Shown here: positions 49,395-59,979 of the stretch, piece after piece
Numbering within the stretch: the first letter of the stretch is position 1
Layout: each line of letters opens with the position of its first letter
Origin: Strongyloides papillosus
Taxonomy: Eukaryota > Nematoda > Chromadorea > Rhabditida > Strongyloididae
Assembly: GCA_005656395.1 (NCBI GenBank)
Contig: SRSI01000079.1
Span: 496,001-560,000 of the forward strand
Length of the DNA stretch: 64,000 nucleotides
Direction of reading: 5' to 3'
The notes under the pieces: generated by a model
Databases searched by the model: none
What the model was told of the DNA's origin: nothing
The model's input: only the letters and a program-made list of their open reading frames with translations
Made by a program: the position numbers and the translations under genes

Positions 49395-49765
49395 AATGAT
49401 AAATTTTTTTTATATTTTGTATGAGCATTATTCTCCAACATTTCTTCATTCTCCAAATTGGATAGCATAAACATGTTCTTCTCTGTTGTAATAGAAGGCA
49501 ACGTAAGCATTGATATCAGTAATTATAGAAGTAACTTTAGTTTCTTCAGTCGTTGTTGTTAAAATGACGTGGTAATGTAAATCTTATCACAGAATGTCTT
49601 CCAGTTGGCTTTTTCGATTAAATTCTCAGAGTCAAATAGTCCTTCACGTCAAGTGCTATTCCCTTAAAGATAATTTTACTCTATTATTTCAAGTCACGGA
49701 AATACTGAATGATACTTTAATCAAAAAATTTTCTTCTAAAGCTGATAGATTCATTAACGTTATAA
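49395..49765 (-). pseudogene. internally deleted pseudogene of the four-repeat secreted protein, copy 4
   Basis: Same fused 3'-end and 5'-third composite as the others, with further small deletions near the junction. It follows peptide copy d. Confidence 0.65.
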
Positions 49766-50456
49766 ATTAGTTTTAATCTCAAATGACTGGAATATTTTCA
49801 CTAAATTTCTTAATTGTAATTAAATTATAGAAGTTGATATATAGAATTTTTATCATATTTTGTTTATTAATGAATATATATGATTAAATCATTTAAAGAC
49901 CAAATTTTTAAGATGTTCTAAAGTTTACGTTTTTAAGAGTTTTTTATATCTGTTAAATATAATTATCATTTTAAAGAATATTATATGTATTTTAAAGAAT
50001 TTAATGTATTAAATGTAGATATTATCAAAGTTTTTAAACTTTTTATTAAGCTATTATTTCAAACAAAGAAAAGTTTTGGCTAAAATATGATATGTATAAA
50101 TAGTAGTAAAAAGATTCATAAAAAGAATAAATTTTTTAAAAACTGTAATGATAAATATAAAATATTAAATTATTTTTTTTATAAAATTCTTAGTTTAATA
50201 ATATTAGAAATAAAAAAATGACTTCCTTATAAATACAAATAGAGTAATATGTCATAATAAAAGCTATATCAATATGACTATGAATTAACAAAGTTGTTTA
50301 TATTATTAATGGAATATTAAAAAAATAGTTTTTATAAACTAATTGAATCTATAAAATATTTTTTTTATTATTTCTACAAATTTGTTAAATCGAAAAAACT
50401 TAGATTGAAATGGTATATAAGGAGACAGAATTTAAAATTATCATCAAAAATTAAAA

Positions 50457-50659
50457 ATGAAATTCTTTAGTGCTATTGTCCTTACTCTTGCTATTGTTGC
50501 TGCTTCAGTTGAAGGTGGACGAAGAGTAAGTATTAATTAAAATTAAACTAAGATGATTTTTAGTATGGTGATAGCGATGAAGTTGTCACTGTTTATGTTG
50601 GTCCAAATAATGAACCACTTACACCAGAGCAATATAAAAAGTTGCATAGTGGAAAATAA
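50457..50659 (+). CDS. small secreted peptide precursor, copy e (HSGK type)
   Basis: Exons 50457-50525 and 50564-50659 (38-nt intron), 54 aa. Mature part begins YGDSDEVV and ends QYKKLHSGK. TATA at 50414. Practically identical to copy f over the whole gene and its flanks. Confidence 0.72.
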
Positions 50660-50764
50660 GAAAAAAAAAACAAGAAATGACTATAATTTAGAACAATCCA
50701 GTTCATTTACACTAAAAAAATGATTTATTGTAATTTTTTTATCAAATAAAAAAATAATAAATTT

Positions 50765-51195
50765 TAATATTTATTTAATAATATATCTCTTTCATATTTA
50801 GCATGAGCATAATTGTCCAACTGTTCCCCATGTTCCAAGTTGGAGAGCGTGAACGTGTTCTTCTCTGTTTTAGTAGAAGGCAACATATGCGTTGATATCG
50901 GCGATTATAGCAGTAACTTTAGCTTCTTCTTTCATTTTTTTTGAGACAACATAGTTAGCTTAAATCTTATTACAGAATGTCTTCCAGTTGGCTTTCTGAT
51001 TGCAAATCATGTTGAATTTGATTAAAGATTTCATAATTATTTATAGAAATTTGCAATTCTCAGAGTCAGATAATCTTCCACGTTTAAAAGTATATTCCTC
51101 ACAAATATGATTTTACTCTATTATTTGTCTTGCTAGAAACACTGAACAATGTCTCAATAAAAAATGTTCTTCTAGATCTCCTAGATTCACTTATG
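50765..51195 (-). pseudogene. internally deleted pseudogene of the four-repeat secreted protein, copy 5
   Basis: Composite of the C-terminal coding region and 5'-third sequence of the 55.7-kb gene, broken by stops. It follows peptide copy e. Confidence 0.68.
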
Positions 51196-51885
51196 TTATG
51201 AATTAATTTTAATCTCATGTGACTAGAATACTTTTTTCATTGAGATTGTAGTCAAAATATATGATTTATAACATAAAAATTTTCTATCATTGATTATTTA
51301 TTAATGATAAATTTGATTAAATTATTTATGAATCGGATTTCTAAGATGTTTTAAAGATTTTGTTGAAAGAATTTTTTATACTTTCTAAATAAAATGATTA
51401 TTTTAAAGAACATTAATGCACTTAAAAAACTTTTAAACTAAATTTAGACATTATCAGAGTCTTTAAATTAGTAATTAAACTATTATTCCGAACAAAAAAA
51501 AAGTTTTTGATAAAATATTATATATAAATTGTAGCAAAGAATTTGTTAACAGAATAAATATGCTAAAAATGTAATAATAAATTCAAGACATCTTATTTTT
51601 TTTCTAGATGAATCATAATTGTTGTTAAGTATTATTAGAGATTAAAAATGACTTCATTAACATTACAAATAAAGTAATATATAATATTGATGCTATATAA
51701 ATATGACTATGAATTAACAAAGTTGTTTATATTATTAATGGAATATTAAAAAAATAGTTTTTATAAACTAATTGAATCTATAAAATATTTTTTTTATTAT
51801 TTCTACAAATTTGTTAAATCGAAAAAACTTAGATTGAAATGGTATATAAGGAGACAGAATTTAAAATTATCATCAAAAATTAAAA

Positions 51886-52088
51886 ATGAAATTCTTTAGT
51901 GCTATTGTCTTTACTCTTGCTATTGTTGCTGCTTCAGTTGAAGGTGGACGAAGAGTAAGTATTAATTAAAATTAAACTAAGATGATTTTTAGTATGGTGA
52001 TAGCGATGAAGTTGTCACTGTTTATGTTGGTCCAAATAATGAACCACTTACACCAGAGCAATATAAAAAGTTGCATAGTGGAAAATAA
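51886..52088 (+). CDS. small secreted peptide precursor, copy f (HSGK type)
   Basis: Exons 51886-51954 and 51993-52088 (38-nt intron), 54 aa. It differs from copy e by one visible coding substitution in the signal peptide (Leu to Phe). TATA at 51843. Confidence 0.72.
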
Positions 52089-52204
52089 GAAAAAAAAAAC
52101 AAGAAATGACTATAATTTAGAACAATCCAGTTCATTTACACTAAAAAAATGATTTATTGTAATTTTTTTATCAAATAAAAAAATAATAAATTTTAATATT
52201 TATT

Positions 52205-52625
52205 TAATAATATATCTTTTTCATATTTAGCATGAGCATAATTGTCCAACAGTCCCCCAAGTTCCAAGTTGGATTGAGTGAACATGTTCCTCTCTGTAGT
52301 AGTAGAAGGCAACATAAGCGTTGACATTAGCAATTATGACAGTAACTTCATCTTCTTCAGTCATATTTGTATAGATGATGAGGTTAGTGCAAATCCTATC
52401 ACAGATTGTCTTCCATTTGGCTTTTTCGATGGCACTCCATGTTGAATTGGAAGAATGAATTACAATTTAATTCAAGAGATATGAAATTTATGGGCTCAAA
52501 TAATCTTTCACGTTTAATGGTAAATTTTTCATAGATAATTATACTTTATGATTTAAAGTTTTAGAAACATTGACTAATACTTCAATAAGAAATGTTATTC
52601 TAGAGTTTCTAGATTCATTAACATT
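52205..52625 (-). pseudogene. internally deleted pseudogene of the four-repeat secreted protein, copy 6
   Basis: Very similar to pseudogene copy 3, as expected from the 6.6-kb duplication. Same internal deletion. Confidence 0.7.
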
Positions 52626-52958
52626 ATAAATTAATTTTAACCTCATGTGGTTGGAATATTTTTCCATTAAACTTTTTGATTTTAATCAAATTCAATAATT
52701 TATAGCATAAAATTGTTTGTCATTTTTTATTTATTAATGAATAAATGTGATAAAATTATTTATAGATCGGATTTTTAAGATGTTTCAAAAATTACCTTAT
52801 AAGAGTTTTAATATTTGGTAAATAAAATGATCATTTTAAAAAACGCTATATCCATTTTTAAAAGTTTATAAATTAAATGTAGATGTTATCAGAGTTTTTA
52901 AACTTTTAATTAAGCTATAGTTAAAAACAAAAAAGTTTTTTTTAAATATGATATGAAA

Positions 52959-54365
52959 GTTGTTCCATAGGTAATTTATCACTTTTGATCATTAATAACG
53001 TTTTTCCTTCCTGAGATAAAAACATAAAATTATAAGGTTTAGTAGGTCTAAGAGATAATATTTCTATTTTTTTGTCTCATCAAAGAATTTTGGTTCCATC
53101 TAGACTTATGGACTTCTGAAAAAAATGCATCTTTTTTTTGGAGTGGATGTAACTTTTTTCATAGGAAGATATTGACATGTTTTTTTCCATATCGAAAGCT
53201 TACTTTCTTTTGTACTCGAATCTACAATATCATAAATATTAAACAACTATGACATTATTTTATTTCTAATTAAATCAACAAAAAGCCACGATTTTTAGGA
53301 AAATTGTGTGATTTTTTCAAAATTAAAGCTTTTTTATAAAATTATCAAAATGTTTTACTGTTATTCGAATAGAGTAAAGGAAGCCCTATCTAATGAGTAT
53401 AATTACATATATTTAGATTACGTTACAAGAAGGTTATGATGATTTAAAGTAAGTCTAATTTTTTTGTAATAAAAAAGTATGCTATTTGTTTAACTTTTCT
53501 ACATCGATAATACTTGTTTATAAAAGGAATTAAGATAATATTTTATTTTTTAATTTTAACTTTTTATATTTTAAGCATAAATCTTATAAAAACAGGATCG
53601 AACATATGATATTTTTAAATGATGCGTAAAAATGCTATCACAGGGTAAAATAATTATGTTAAGTAATATGAAATTTAGATTAATAATGAAAATTTTCTAA
53701 AAAAAATAATTTTTCAATAAATTTAAATGATAAAAATTATTGAGCTTTTTTAGACCACATATAAACAAACAAGCAATATTTTGTAAATTATCATACTTTA
53801 TTGATAATAATAATATTATCAAGTATCGGATATGTTAAAAAAATGCTTTTTTTTAAATTTTTTACTGAAGTATGGAATTAATGGTATTTAACAAATCATA
53901 ACTTTTGTCAATATTATTTATATTTTATGATACTATGCTCATTAGATAGATCTTCGTTTACTCTACCAGTATAACGATAAAAGATTTATGATAACTCACT
54001 AAATAAGCTTTAAATTTTAAAAAATCGCAAAATTTTTCTAAAAATTGTCTTTTTTTTATTTAATTTGGAATAATATTAAAGTTCTTTAATGCTTATGATA
54101 TTATGGATTCGAGTATAAAAGAAGTTAAGTTTTCAAGCCATAAAGAGTCATATTAATATCGTTTCATAAAAAAAATTACATATACTTAATGAGAAAATAA
54201 CACATTTTTTAAAAAGTCCAGATGAGGCTAAAACTTTTCGATGAAACAAAAAATTAAAAATGTAGTCTCTCAGATTTACTAATTTCTAAAATTCCACGTT
54301 TTTAGCTGAAGAAAGAAAAGTGTTATTAACGCTCAAATATAGGGAACTATTTCTAGGACATTCTG
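52959..54365. mobile_element. long inverted-repeat (foldback-type) element, copy 2
   Basis: Counterpart of the element at 46340-48070, with arms at about 52959-53460 and 53900-54365. It lacks the nested element and has decayed tips. No coding capacity. Confidence 0.65.
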
Positions 54366-54500
54366 TATATTATATTTAGTATATTTAAAATTAATTTGAA
54401 AATTAAAATATCTTTATAAAAATACAACAATTTCATATTATTAAGAATAGAGTAGAAATTTATTTTAAACGATAAACGTCATTTTTAAAATTATAATACT

Positions 54501-54903
54501 TTATAATGAATAATTATAGGATAATCCATTACATTGAGATAAATTAGAAACAACTTTGACATTTGTTGGATTTTTATATGAAAATGTTCCCAATTTTTTA
54601 ACAAATTGTTGCTAGAAAAGAAATTATTATGATATAAGAATTTCCTACCATTATATCCTGATCAACTTTATCTTTAATTCGTTTGTTTAGAGTATTATAT
54701 TCAAAAATGTCCTCACTGCTGATGTCAAAATTTAAAGCTAATATGTCATCTGGAATTGTTTCTAAAAATACGTCTTGATAAGCTGACTCTTTTGGAGTCA
54801 TACAAACCAAGCATCCTTCGTTACCACTACCACAATCAACTTTGTATCCTAAAGAAGTAGACAGAATGGATGTTAAAAGAATAAATATACTTTGAAAGTT
54901 CAT
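54501..54903 (-). CDS. small secreted cysteine-containing protein, copy 2
   Basis: Exon 1 (54903-54649) and exon 2 (54611-54501) with a 36-nt intron, 121 aa. Closely similar to the 48.2-kb copy: signal peptide, VDCGSGNEGCLVCMTP, acidic centre, VKVVSNLSQC. The stop that ends copy 1 after the last Cys is not present, so eight or nine residues (NGLSYNYSL) are added. Confidence 0.62.
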
Positions 54904-55390
54904 TTCTTTCTGGACGTTAAAAGATTAATAATCTTTTACTTTTATAAAAATTTTATATTATTTATTTTTATAAAAAATTATGATTATTCATCCTTAAATA
55001 AATATTTATTTTATAAAATATATTTTTTTATTATTTAAAATTAGCTTTATCTTTTAAGATTTTTTTACAACTGCCACAATAAACTTTTTATTTGAGTGGA
55101 TAAATTCTTAAAGTTATGATTATATTTCATTCTTTTAACCGATTTTGCATAATAAAATTTACGATTACAAATAAAATAACATGTAATATTTGCTGATATA
55201 TCAATATGATTATAAATTAACAAAGTTGTTTATATAATTAATTGAATATTTGAAAAAATAGTTTGTATTAACGAATTGAATCTATAAAATATTTTTTTTA
55301 TTATTTCTACAAATTTGTCAAATCTAAAAAACTTTGATTGACGTAGTATATAAGGAAGATAGAAATTGAAATCAGCATTAAAATTTAAAA

Positions 55391-55591
55391 ATGAAATTCC
55401 TTAGTGCTATTGTTTTAGCTCTTACTATGGCAGCTGTTTCCGCTGGACGTGGAAGAGTAAGTATTAATTAAAATTTTAACTAAAATACATTTTAGTATGA
55501 TGATAGCGATGAAGTTGTAACTTACTATGTTGGTCCAAATAATGAACCACTTACACCAGAGCAATATAAAAAATTACATAGTGGAAAATAA
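55391..55591 (+). CDS. small secreted peptide precursor, copy g (HSGK type)
   Basis: Exons 55391-55456 and 55496-55591 (39-nt intron), 53 aa. Signal peptide MKFLSAIVLALTMAAVSA, then GRGR, YDDSDEVVTYYV and the conserved PLTPEQYKKLHSGK end. TATA at 55347. The signal peptide is closer to the GGY-type copies while the mature part is HSGK type, so this copy links the two subtypes. It is convergent with the intact four-repeat gene, 140 bp between the stops. Confidence 0.72.
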
Positions 55592-55730
55592 GAAAAAACA
55601 ACAACAAATAACTATAATTTAGAACAATCCAGTTCATTTACACTAAAAAAAATGATTTATTGTAATTTTTTTATCAAATAAAAAAAATAATAAATTTTAA
55701 TATTCATTTAATAATATATCTCTTTCATAT

Positions 55731-57179
55731 TTAGCATGAGCATAATTGTCCGACAGTTCCCCAGGTTCCAAGTTGGATTGAGTGAACATGTTCCTCTCTG
55801 TAGTAGTAGAAGGCAACATATGCGTTGATATCGGCGATTATAGCAGTAACTTTAGCTTCTTCAGTCATTGTTGTTGAGATGACATAGTTAGCATAAATTT
55901 TATCACAGAATGTCTTCCAGTTGGCTTTTTCGATGGCAGCCCATGTTGACCATGAAGACATAGCAGAGGTGTAGAGGATTGATTGAGTTCCAACAACTTG
56001 GAGGACAACAGATGAAGCAGTAGAACAGTCACCTGTAACTGGAACAGTTGTTGGGGCTTCTGTTGTGGCAGCTTCAGTTGTAGCAACTTCGGTAGTAACT
56101 TCTGGGAGAGTAAGGAAATCTTCTGGCCAGCACTCTTCAGATTCAGCAAAAGCAAACATAGCAATGAAATCACCGAAAGTACCGAATTCAGCAGAGATTT
56201 CAAAGGATAAGATAGTTTCTTGTAAGTAATAGTAAGTCTTGATAAATTGGCGGTATTGATAAGAGATAGCTTTGATTTGTTCAGCATATGTAAGAGTATC
56301 ATTGGCAATGATAACTGAGAATTTATCGAAAAGAACTTTCAAGTATCCTTTGTTTGACATAGAAAGTTGATATTTTGAATCAGATAAGCATGAGTATAAT
56401 GCAGAAACAAATTCACATTTTGGTGTTCCTTTGAAAAGTTTTTTGACCTCTTTCATTCTGTAGTATTGGACAGAAATTTCTTGGAGCATGTAGATTGATC
56501 CGAAGCTTCCAATTTCAAGTTCGAGGAATTCTTCTTTTAAGTCTGGGAATTCAACAGATATTTCAAGGATCAATTCATAAATAAGAGCATATTTCTCAGC
56601 TTCAGAATATTCAGTTGATTCCAAGATAAGAGTTAATTGTGAAATGTAAACTTCAAAGGCAGCTGGATTTGGGCATTTTGATTTGAATTGTAAGAAAGCT
56701 TCAATAAGGTCGAATTTACCGGATTCATTTACAATTAAACATCCATTGAATTTATCTGCAGAAAGGTAAACTCCAACTTGGATAAGATCGTAGAATGTTC
56801 CCCATGATCCAATGGACAAGAATTGGCATTGTTTATAGAATACTGGATATTTCAAGAAGAATTTTTTAAGCTTGAATGATGAGTACATAACAATTTCAAG
56901 AGAAGTGTAGTTCTCAGAAGCGAATAATCCTTCAAGTTCAATGATGAATTCTTCAAAAATAATTTTATCTTCTCCGGTGAAAGTTATGGAAACATTGAAT
57001 AAAGCTTCAATCAAAAGTGGTTTTCCAGAATCTCCAGTCTCATCAACAACATCTCCAGCACATTCCTTTTTCTTTTTCAAATCCTTGGCTTCACTAGATT
57101 CAGAGGAACCACTGCCACTACCACAGTAGATTGTTGAGATAGTTAAGGCCAAAATAGATAGAACAAGTAACTTTTGCAT
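55731..57179 (-). CDS. secreted protein with four degenerate repeats, intact parent of the pseudogenes
   Basis: A single exon of 482 aa with signal peptide (residues 1-19) and a Gly/Ser stretch. Four units of roughly 100-140 residues each begin near a cysteine and end in a shared motif: FLSIGSWGTFYDLI (about 120-133), LEIGSFGSIYMLQ (221-233), ISAEFGTFGDFI (328-339) and IQLGTWGTVGQLC (468-480). Between repeats 3 and 4 is a Thr/Glu/Ala/Pro-rich linker (about 360-382) that is a likely O-glycosylation site. Repeats are predicted helical with a YYxR/K segment before the motif. A TATAAA box lies about 40 nt upstream. Family unknown to me; probably an excreted/secreted or surface protein of the worm. 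Confidence 0.75.
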   Translation of the reverse strand: MQKLLVLSILALTISTIYCGSGSGSSESSEAKDLKKKKECAGDVVDETGDSGKPLLIEALFNVSITFTGEDKIIFEEFIIELEGLFASENYTSLEIVMYSSFKLKKFFLKYPVFYKQCQFLSIGSWGTFYDLIQVGVYLSADKFNGCLIVNESGKFDLIEAFLQFKSKCPNPAAFEVYISQLTLILESTEYSEAEKYALIYELILEISVEFPDLKEEFLELEIGSFGSIYMLQEISVQYYRMKEVKKLFKGTPKCEFVSALYSCLSDSKYQLSMSNKGYLKVLFDKFSVIIANDTLTYAEQIKAISYQYRQFIKTYYYLQETILSFEISAEFGTFGDFIAMFAFAESEECWPEDFLTLPEVTTEVATTEAATTEAPTTVPVTGDCSTASSVVLQVVGTQSILYTSAMSSWSTWAAIEKANWKTFCDKIYANYVISTTMTEEAKVTAIIADINAYVAFYYYREEHVHSIQLGTWGTVGQLCSC

Positions 57180-57189
57180 TATACAATAG

Positions 57190-57880
57190 CTTATGCTAGA
57201 AGTTAGAAAACTTTTCCTTTTATATTCTTCTAAGGCATAATCATGTTTATTTGTAAGAAGCTTATCATAAATTTGATAGAAATTAAAACTTTTTAAACAT
57301 AACTGCTAAATCTCTTAATATGACGTTTCGTTAAATTTGAATTTTGACAGACATATTTTTATTAAAATACTAATTTGAATAATTGTGTTGAATTTAATTT
57401 TTACACGTATCGAAAATTTTTCCTCTAAAAAATTTTATTTTAATCAGCTTTAACTTAGACCTATTTAACAATTCTAATTTTCTTTCGCTTGTTAGTGAGT
57501 TGGATTATTAAAATTTAAGAATTAAAAGTAAGTATAAAAGCATGATGAAACTACACTTTTTAGACACATCAGTACCCCTCCAGTTAACTTCATATGATTG
57601 TATTCATAGATCAACATTCCGATATGAGGCAAAGAGGTTGAATAACCTCCAGTACCATACAGTGACATGAGCATATGTTCATCATAATGGTGGTCATGTT
57701 TGGCGCGTCAAGCCTGTGCTCGAATGTAACCACAACTATAAACAAAAAAATGCGCATAAACAATTTATTCAAGAAACATGTACAAGAATATTTTTAATAA
57801 CAAAAACACAAGTATATTGGTGGCCCTAAAGAGGGCCGTTGGGATAAAATGAATTTTTTTTTCAAAAAAAATACGAGATC
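57190..57880. other. intergenic; possible coding remnant at 57540-57712
   Basis: Mostly AT-rich. A minus-strand stretch from 57712 to 57540 is open for about 57 codons with unusual, coding-like composition (HMLMSLYGTGGYSTSLPHIG, then MLIYEYNHMKLTGG), interrupted upstream by TGA. It may be a fossil exon. Confidence 0.35.
57822..57837 (-). terminator. histone mRNA 3' stem-loop (H2A)
   Basis: Perfect six-base-pair stem GGCCCT-CTTT-AGGGCC, about 50 nt after the H2A stop, followed by ACC. It is the processing and stability signal of replication-dependent histone mRNAs (bound by SLBP). Confidence 0.92.
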
Positions 57881-57888
57881 ATTTAGAT

Positions 57889-58278
57889 TTACTCGGCACC
57901 ATCATCAGCGGCAGCCTTCTTTGGAACAAGAGATGAAGGAATATTTGGAAGAACACCTCCTTGAGCAATGGTTACTCCACTGAGAAGTTTGTTCAACTCT
58001 TCGTCGTTTCTGATGGCTAATTGTAAATGTCTTGGGTTGATTCTGGTCTTCTTGTTGTCACGGGCAGCGTTACCAGCTAACTCAAGAACTTCAGCAGCGA
58101 GGTATTCAAGGACAGCTGCAAGGTAAACTGGTGCACCAGCTCCGACACGTTCAGCGTAGTTTCCTTTACGGAGCATACGGTGAAGACGACCAACTGGGAA
58201 TTGAAGTCCAGCACGACTTGAACGACTCTTGGCTTTTCCAGAGGTCTTAGCTTTTCCACCTTTTCCACGTCCAGACAT
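57889..58278 (-). CDS. H2A: histone H2A
   Basis: 129 aa, starting at [20 protein letters not shown]. The fold is canonical: [20 protein letters not shown], the acidic-patch region ([20 protein letters not shown]), [21 protein letters not shown] and the [14 protein letters not shown] tail. No SQ(E/D)Y motif, so not H2A.X, and no H2A.Z signature. The open frame extends 33 codons upstream, but the MSGRGK start is the conserved one. Divergent from H2B with 275 bp between the ATGs. Confidence 0.97.
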   Translation of the reverse strand: MSGRGKGGKAKTSGKAKSRSSRAGLQFPVGRLHRMLRKGNYAERVGAGAPVYLAAVLEYLAAEVLELAGNAARDNKKTRINPRHLQLAIRNDEELNKLLSGVTIAQGGVLPNIPSSLVPKKAAADDGAE

Positions 58279-58353
58279 AGTTAATTTCTTTGAGAGTAAA
58301 ACGCAACGATGCGAATGAGTAAAAACTCGGTAACTATCCACTGGAATACAGGC

Positions 58354-58489
58354 TTTATATACACATAAGATGTGCAAGTTGGGCGGAACTAAAAAGTAGG
58401 TCAGATCTTAAAAAACATTTAAACAAACTGACATAGGCGCGCAAAATAATTAAACCACACCCCTAATACACAAATAAGGTGTATATAAG
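58354..58489. promoter_or_regulatory. bidirectional H2A/H2B promoter
   Basis: TATA boxes point both ways: GTATATAAA for H2A (58354-58362, minus) and TATATAAG for H2B (58482-58489). Between them lie a CCGCCC motif on the minus strand near 58381 and GGCGCGCAAAA at 58436, which fits the E2F consensus. Confidence 0.65.
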
Positions 58490-58553
58490 GTGACAATTAT
58501 TATGGGTACGTCACTCGTGTTTGCACGTTTACTGAATTCACTGCGTTTTTACT

Positions 58554-58925
58554 ATGGCTCCACCAACTGCTTCAAAAGGAAAGAAGGCCGTCAAAAGCCA
58601 AAAAGCTGTCCGTCCAACTGACAAGAAAGGAAAAAGAAAGGCCAGAAAGGAAACCTATTCCATCTACATCTACCGCGTCTTGAAACAAGTCCACCCAGAT
58701 ACCGGAATCTCCTCAAAAGCCATGTCTATCATGAACTCCTTTGTCAATGACGTCTTTGAAAGAATTGCTGGTGAAGCATCAAAGCTTGCCCACTACAACA
58801 AAAAATCCACCATCTCTTCCCGGGAAATCCAAACTTCTGTTAGACTCATCCTTCCAGGAGAATTGGCCAAGCACGCTGTTTCAGAAGGAACCAAGGCTGT
58901 TACAAAATATACCAGTTCCAAGTAA
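58554..58925 (+). CDS. H2B: histone H2B
   Basis: 123 aa. Basic tail of Lys/Ala/Pro, then [51 protein letters not shown], the [20 protein letters not shown] helix and the end [13 protein letters not shown], including the C-terminal ubiquitination-type lysine context. Nucleosome core component. Confidence 0.97.
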   Translation: MAPPTASKGKKAVKSQKAVRPTDKKGKRKARKETYSIYIYRVLKQVHPDTGISSKAMSIMNSFVNDVFERIAGEASKLAHYNKKSTISSREIQTSVRLILPGELAKHAVSEGTKAVTKYTSSK

Positions 58926-58963
58926 ACATTTTACTTTGAAAAATGTAAATATTTCATCCCAAC

Positions 58964-58979
58964 GGCCCTCTTTAGGGCC
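58964..58979 (+). terminator. histone mRNA 3' stem-loop (H2B)
   Basis: GGCCCT-CTTT-AGGGCC followed by ACC, about 38 nt after the H2B stop. Identical to the other three. Confidence 0.92.
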
Positions 58980-59342
58980 ACCCAAAAGATACTCATTTTT
59001 TTTGCTATAATTTTGAAATAAAAGTTTTTACAATCTGTTTACTTGTCCTTTTGTCTCTAAATCTCATTCTCGAAATGATAAACACCTTTTGATGAATGTC
59101 ATAATTTGGTTGATATACTCTTGTAGTTATCTTAAGCAATCTTGGAGAAGTGTTGGTCGCATTTTTTTACGCGGTAAGGTGAGCTCATAGCAACAGCTGT
59201 TGATGCAAGTATTTGTAATGTAAATTATTTTGGTAGAATAATAAACTGTCTAAGGGACCGTCTTAAAAATGAAATTTGACGTTTAAAGCATACCAAAGAA
59301 CATACATGGAATTTGATAAATTAAAGACTGAATTTGTGCGTG

Positions 59343-59632
59343 TAAAGTTACTAAGTATAACCCTAAGAAAGAACACGAGGAATTCATTTATCGTGTCATG
59401 AAAAGGTCCGAAAGATGAAAGAATGTATACAAAGATCGTGTATACTATGTATATTCTTGGAAAATTACTGGTGAAGCATTAAAAGTTGGTCTTAACGGTA
59501 AGAAGCATACTACCCCATCACAGGAAACTCAAACTTCCACTAGATTCACCATTCCTGAAGAATTAAACAAGCATGCCGCTTCTGAAAAAATTAAAATTGT
59601 AATCCAATGCACCACTTCTAATGAATATTCTA
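59343..59632 (+). pseudogene. decayed H2B copy 1
   Basis: Reads like H2B with stops and indels: KEHEEFIYRVMK corresponds to [13 protein letters not shown], and the second half (KITGEALKVGLNGKKHTTPS, QETQTSTRFTIPEELNKHAA) follows the H2B helix region residue by residue. Its flanks repeat the 3' flank of the functional H2B. Confidence 0.75.
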
Positions 59633-59979
59633 CTTTAAAGATGCGGATATTCACACCAGAGCCATACATGACGTTGAAATGGAAGCTTAATTATATGTTT
59701 CCCCGCTCTTTTACCTTTAAATTTCATTCTTAGAATGGTGACGTTGTTTAATTTACATCCTGGTTTGTAGTCAAATTTTTGTAATCACCTCATACAGTCA
59801 TGCAAAAAATGCAACACCATTTTGCCGCATTTTTTAGCGCGCCACTGTAAGGTCATCCTAACAAAGCAATGGTATAGAAAAATTATCTATCGTATAATTA
59901 ATGGTAAAATAATAAACCTTTCGGGGGACCATATTAACATTAGGTATTTGATGAATTAGATATTCTTGAGAATACGTTT

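Noticed and set aside
42420..57179. Periodic repeats as a CRISPR-like array
   Set aside because: Units are about 1.4 kb with genes and introns, eukaryotic context, no short direct repeats with unique spacers.
57699..57710. TTTGGCGCG as a further histone promoter E2F site
   Set aside because: It lies downstream of H2A, not near any start site, so the match is probably chance.
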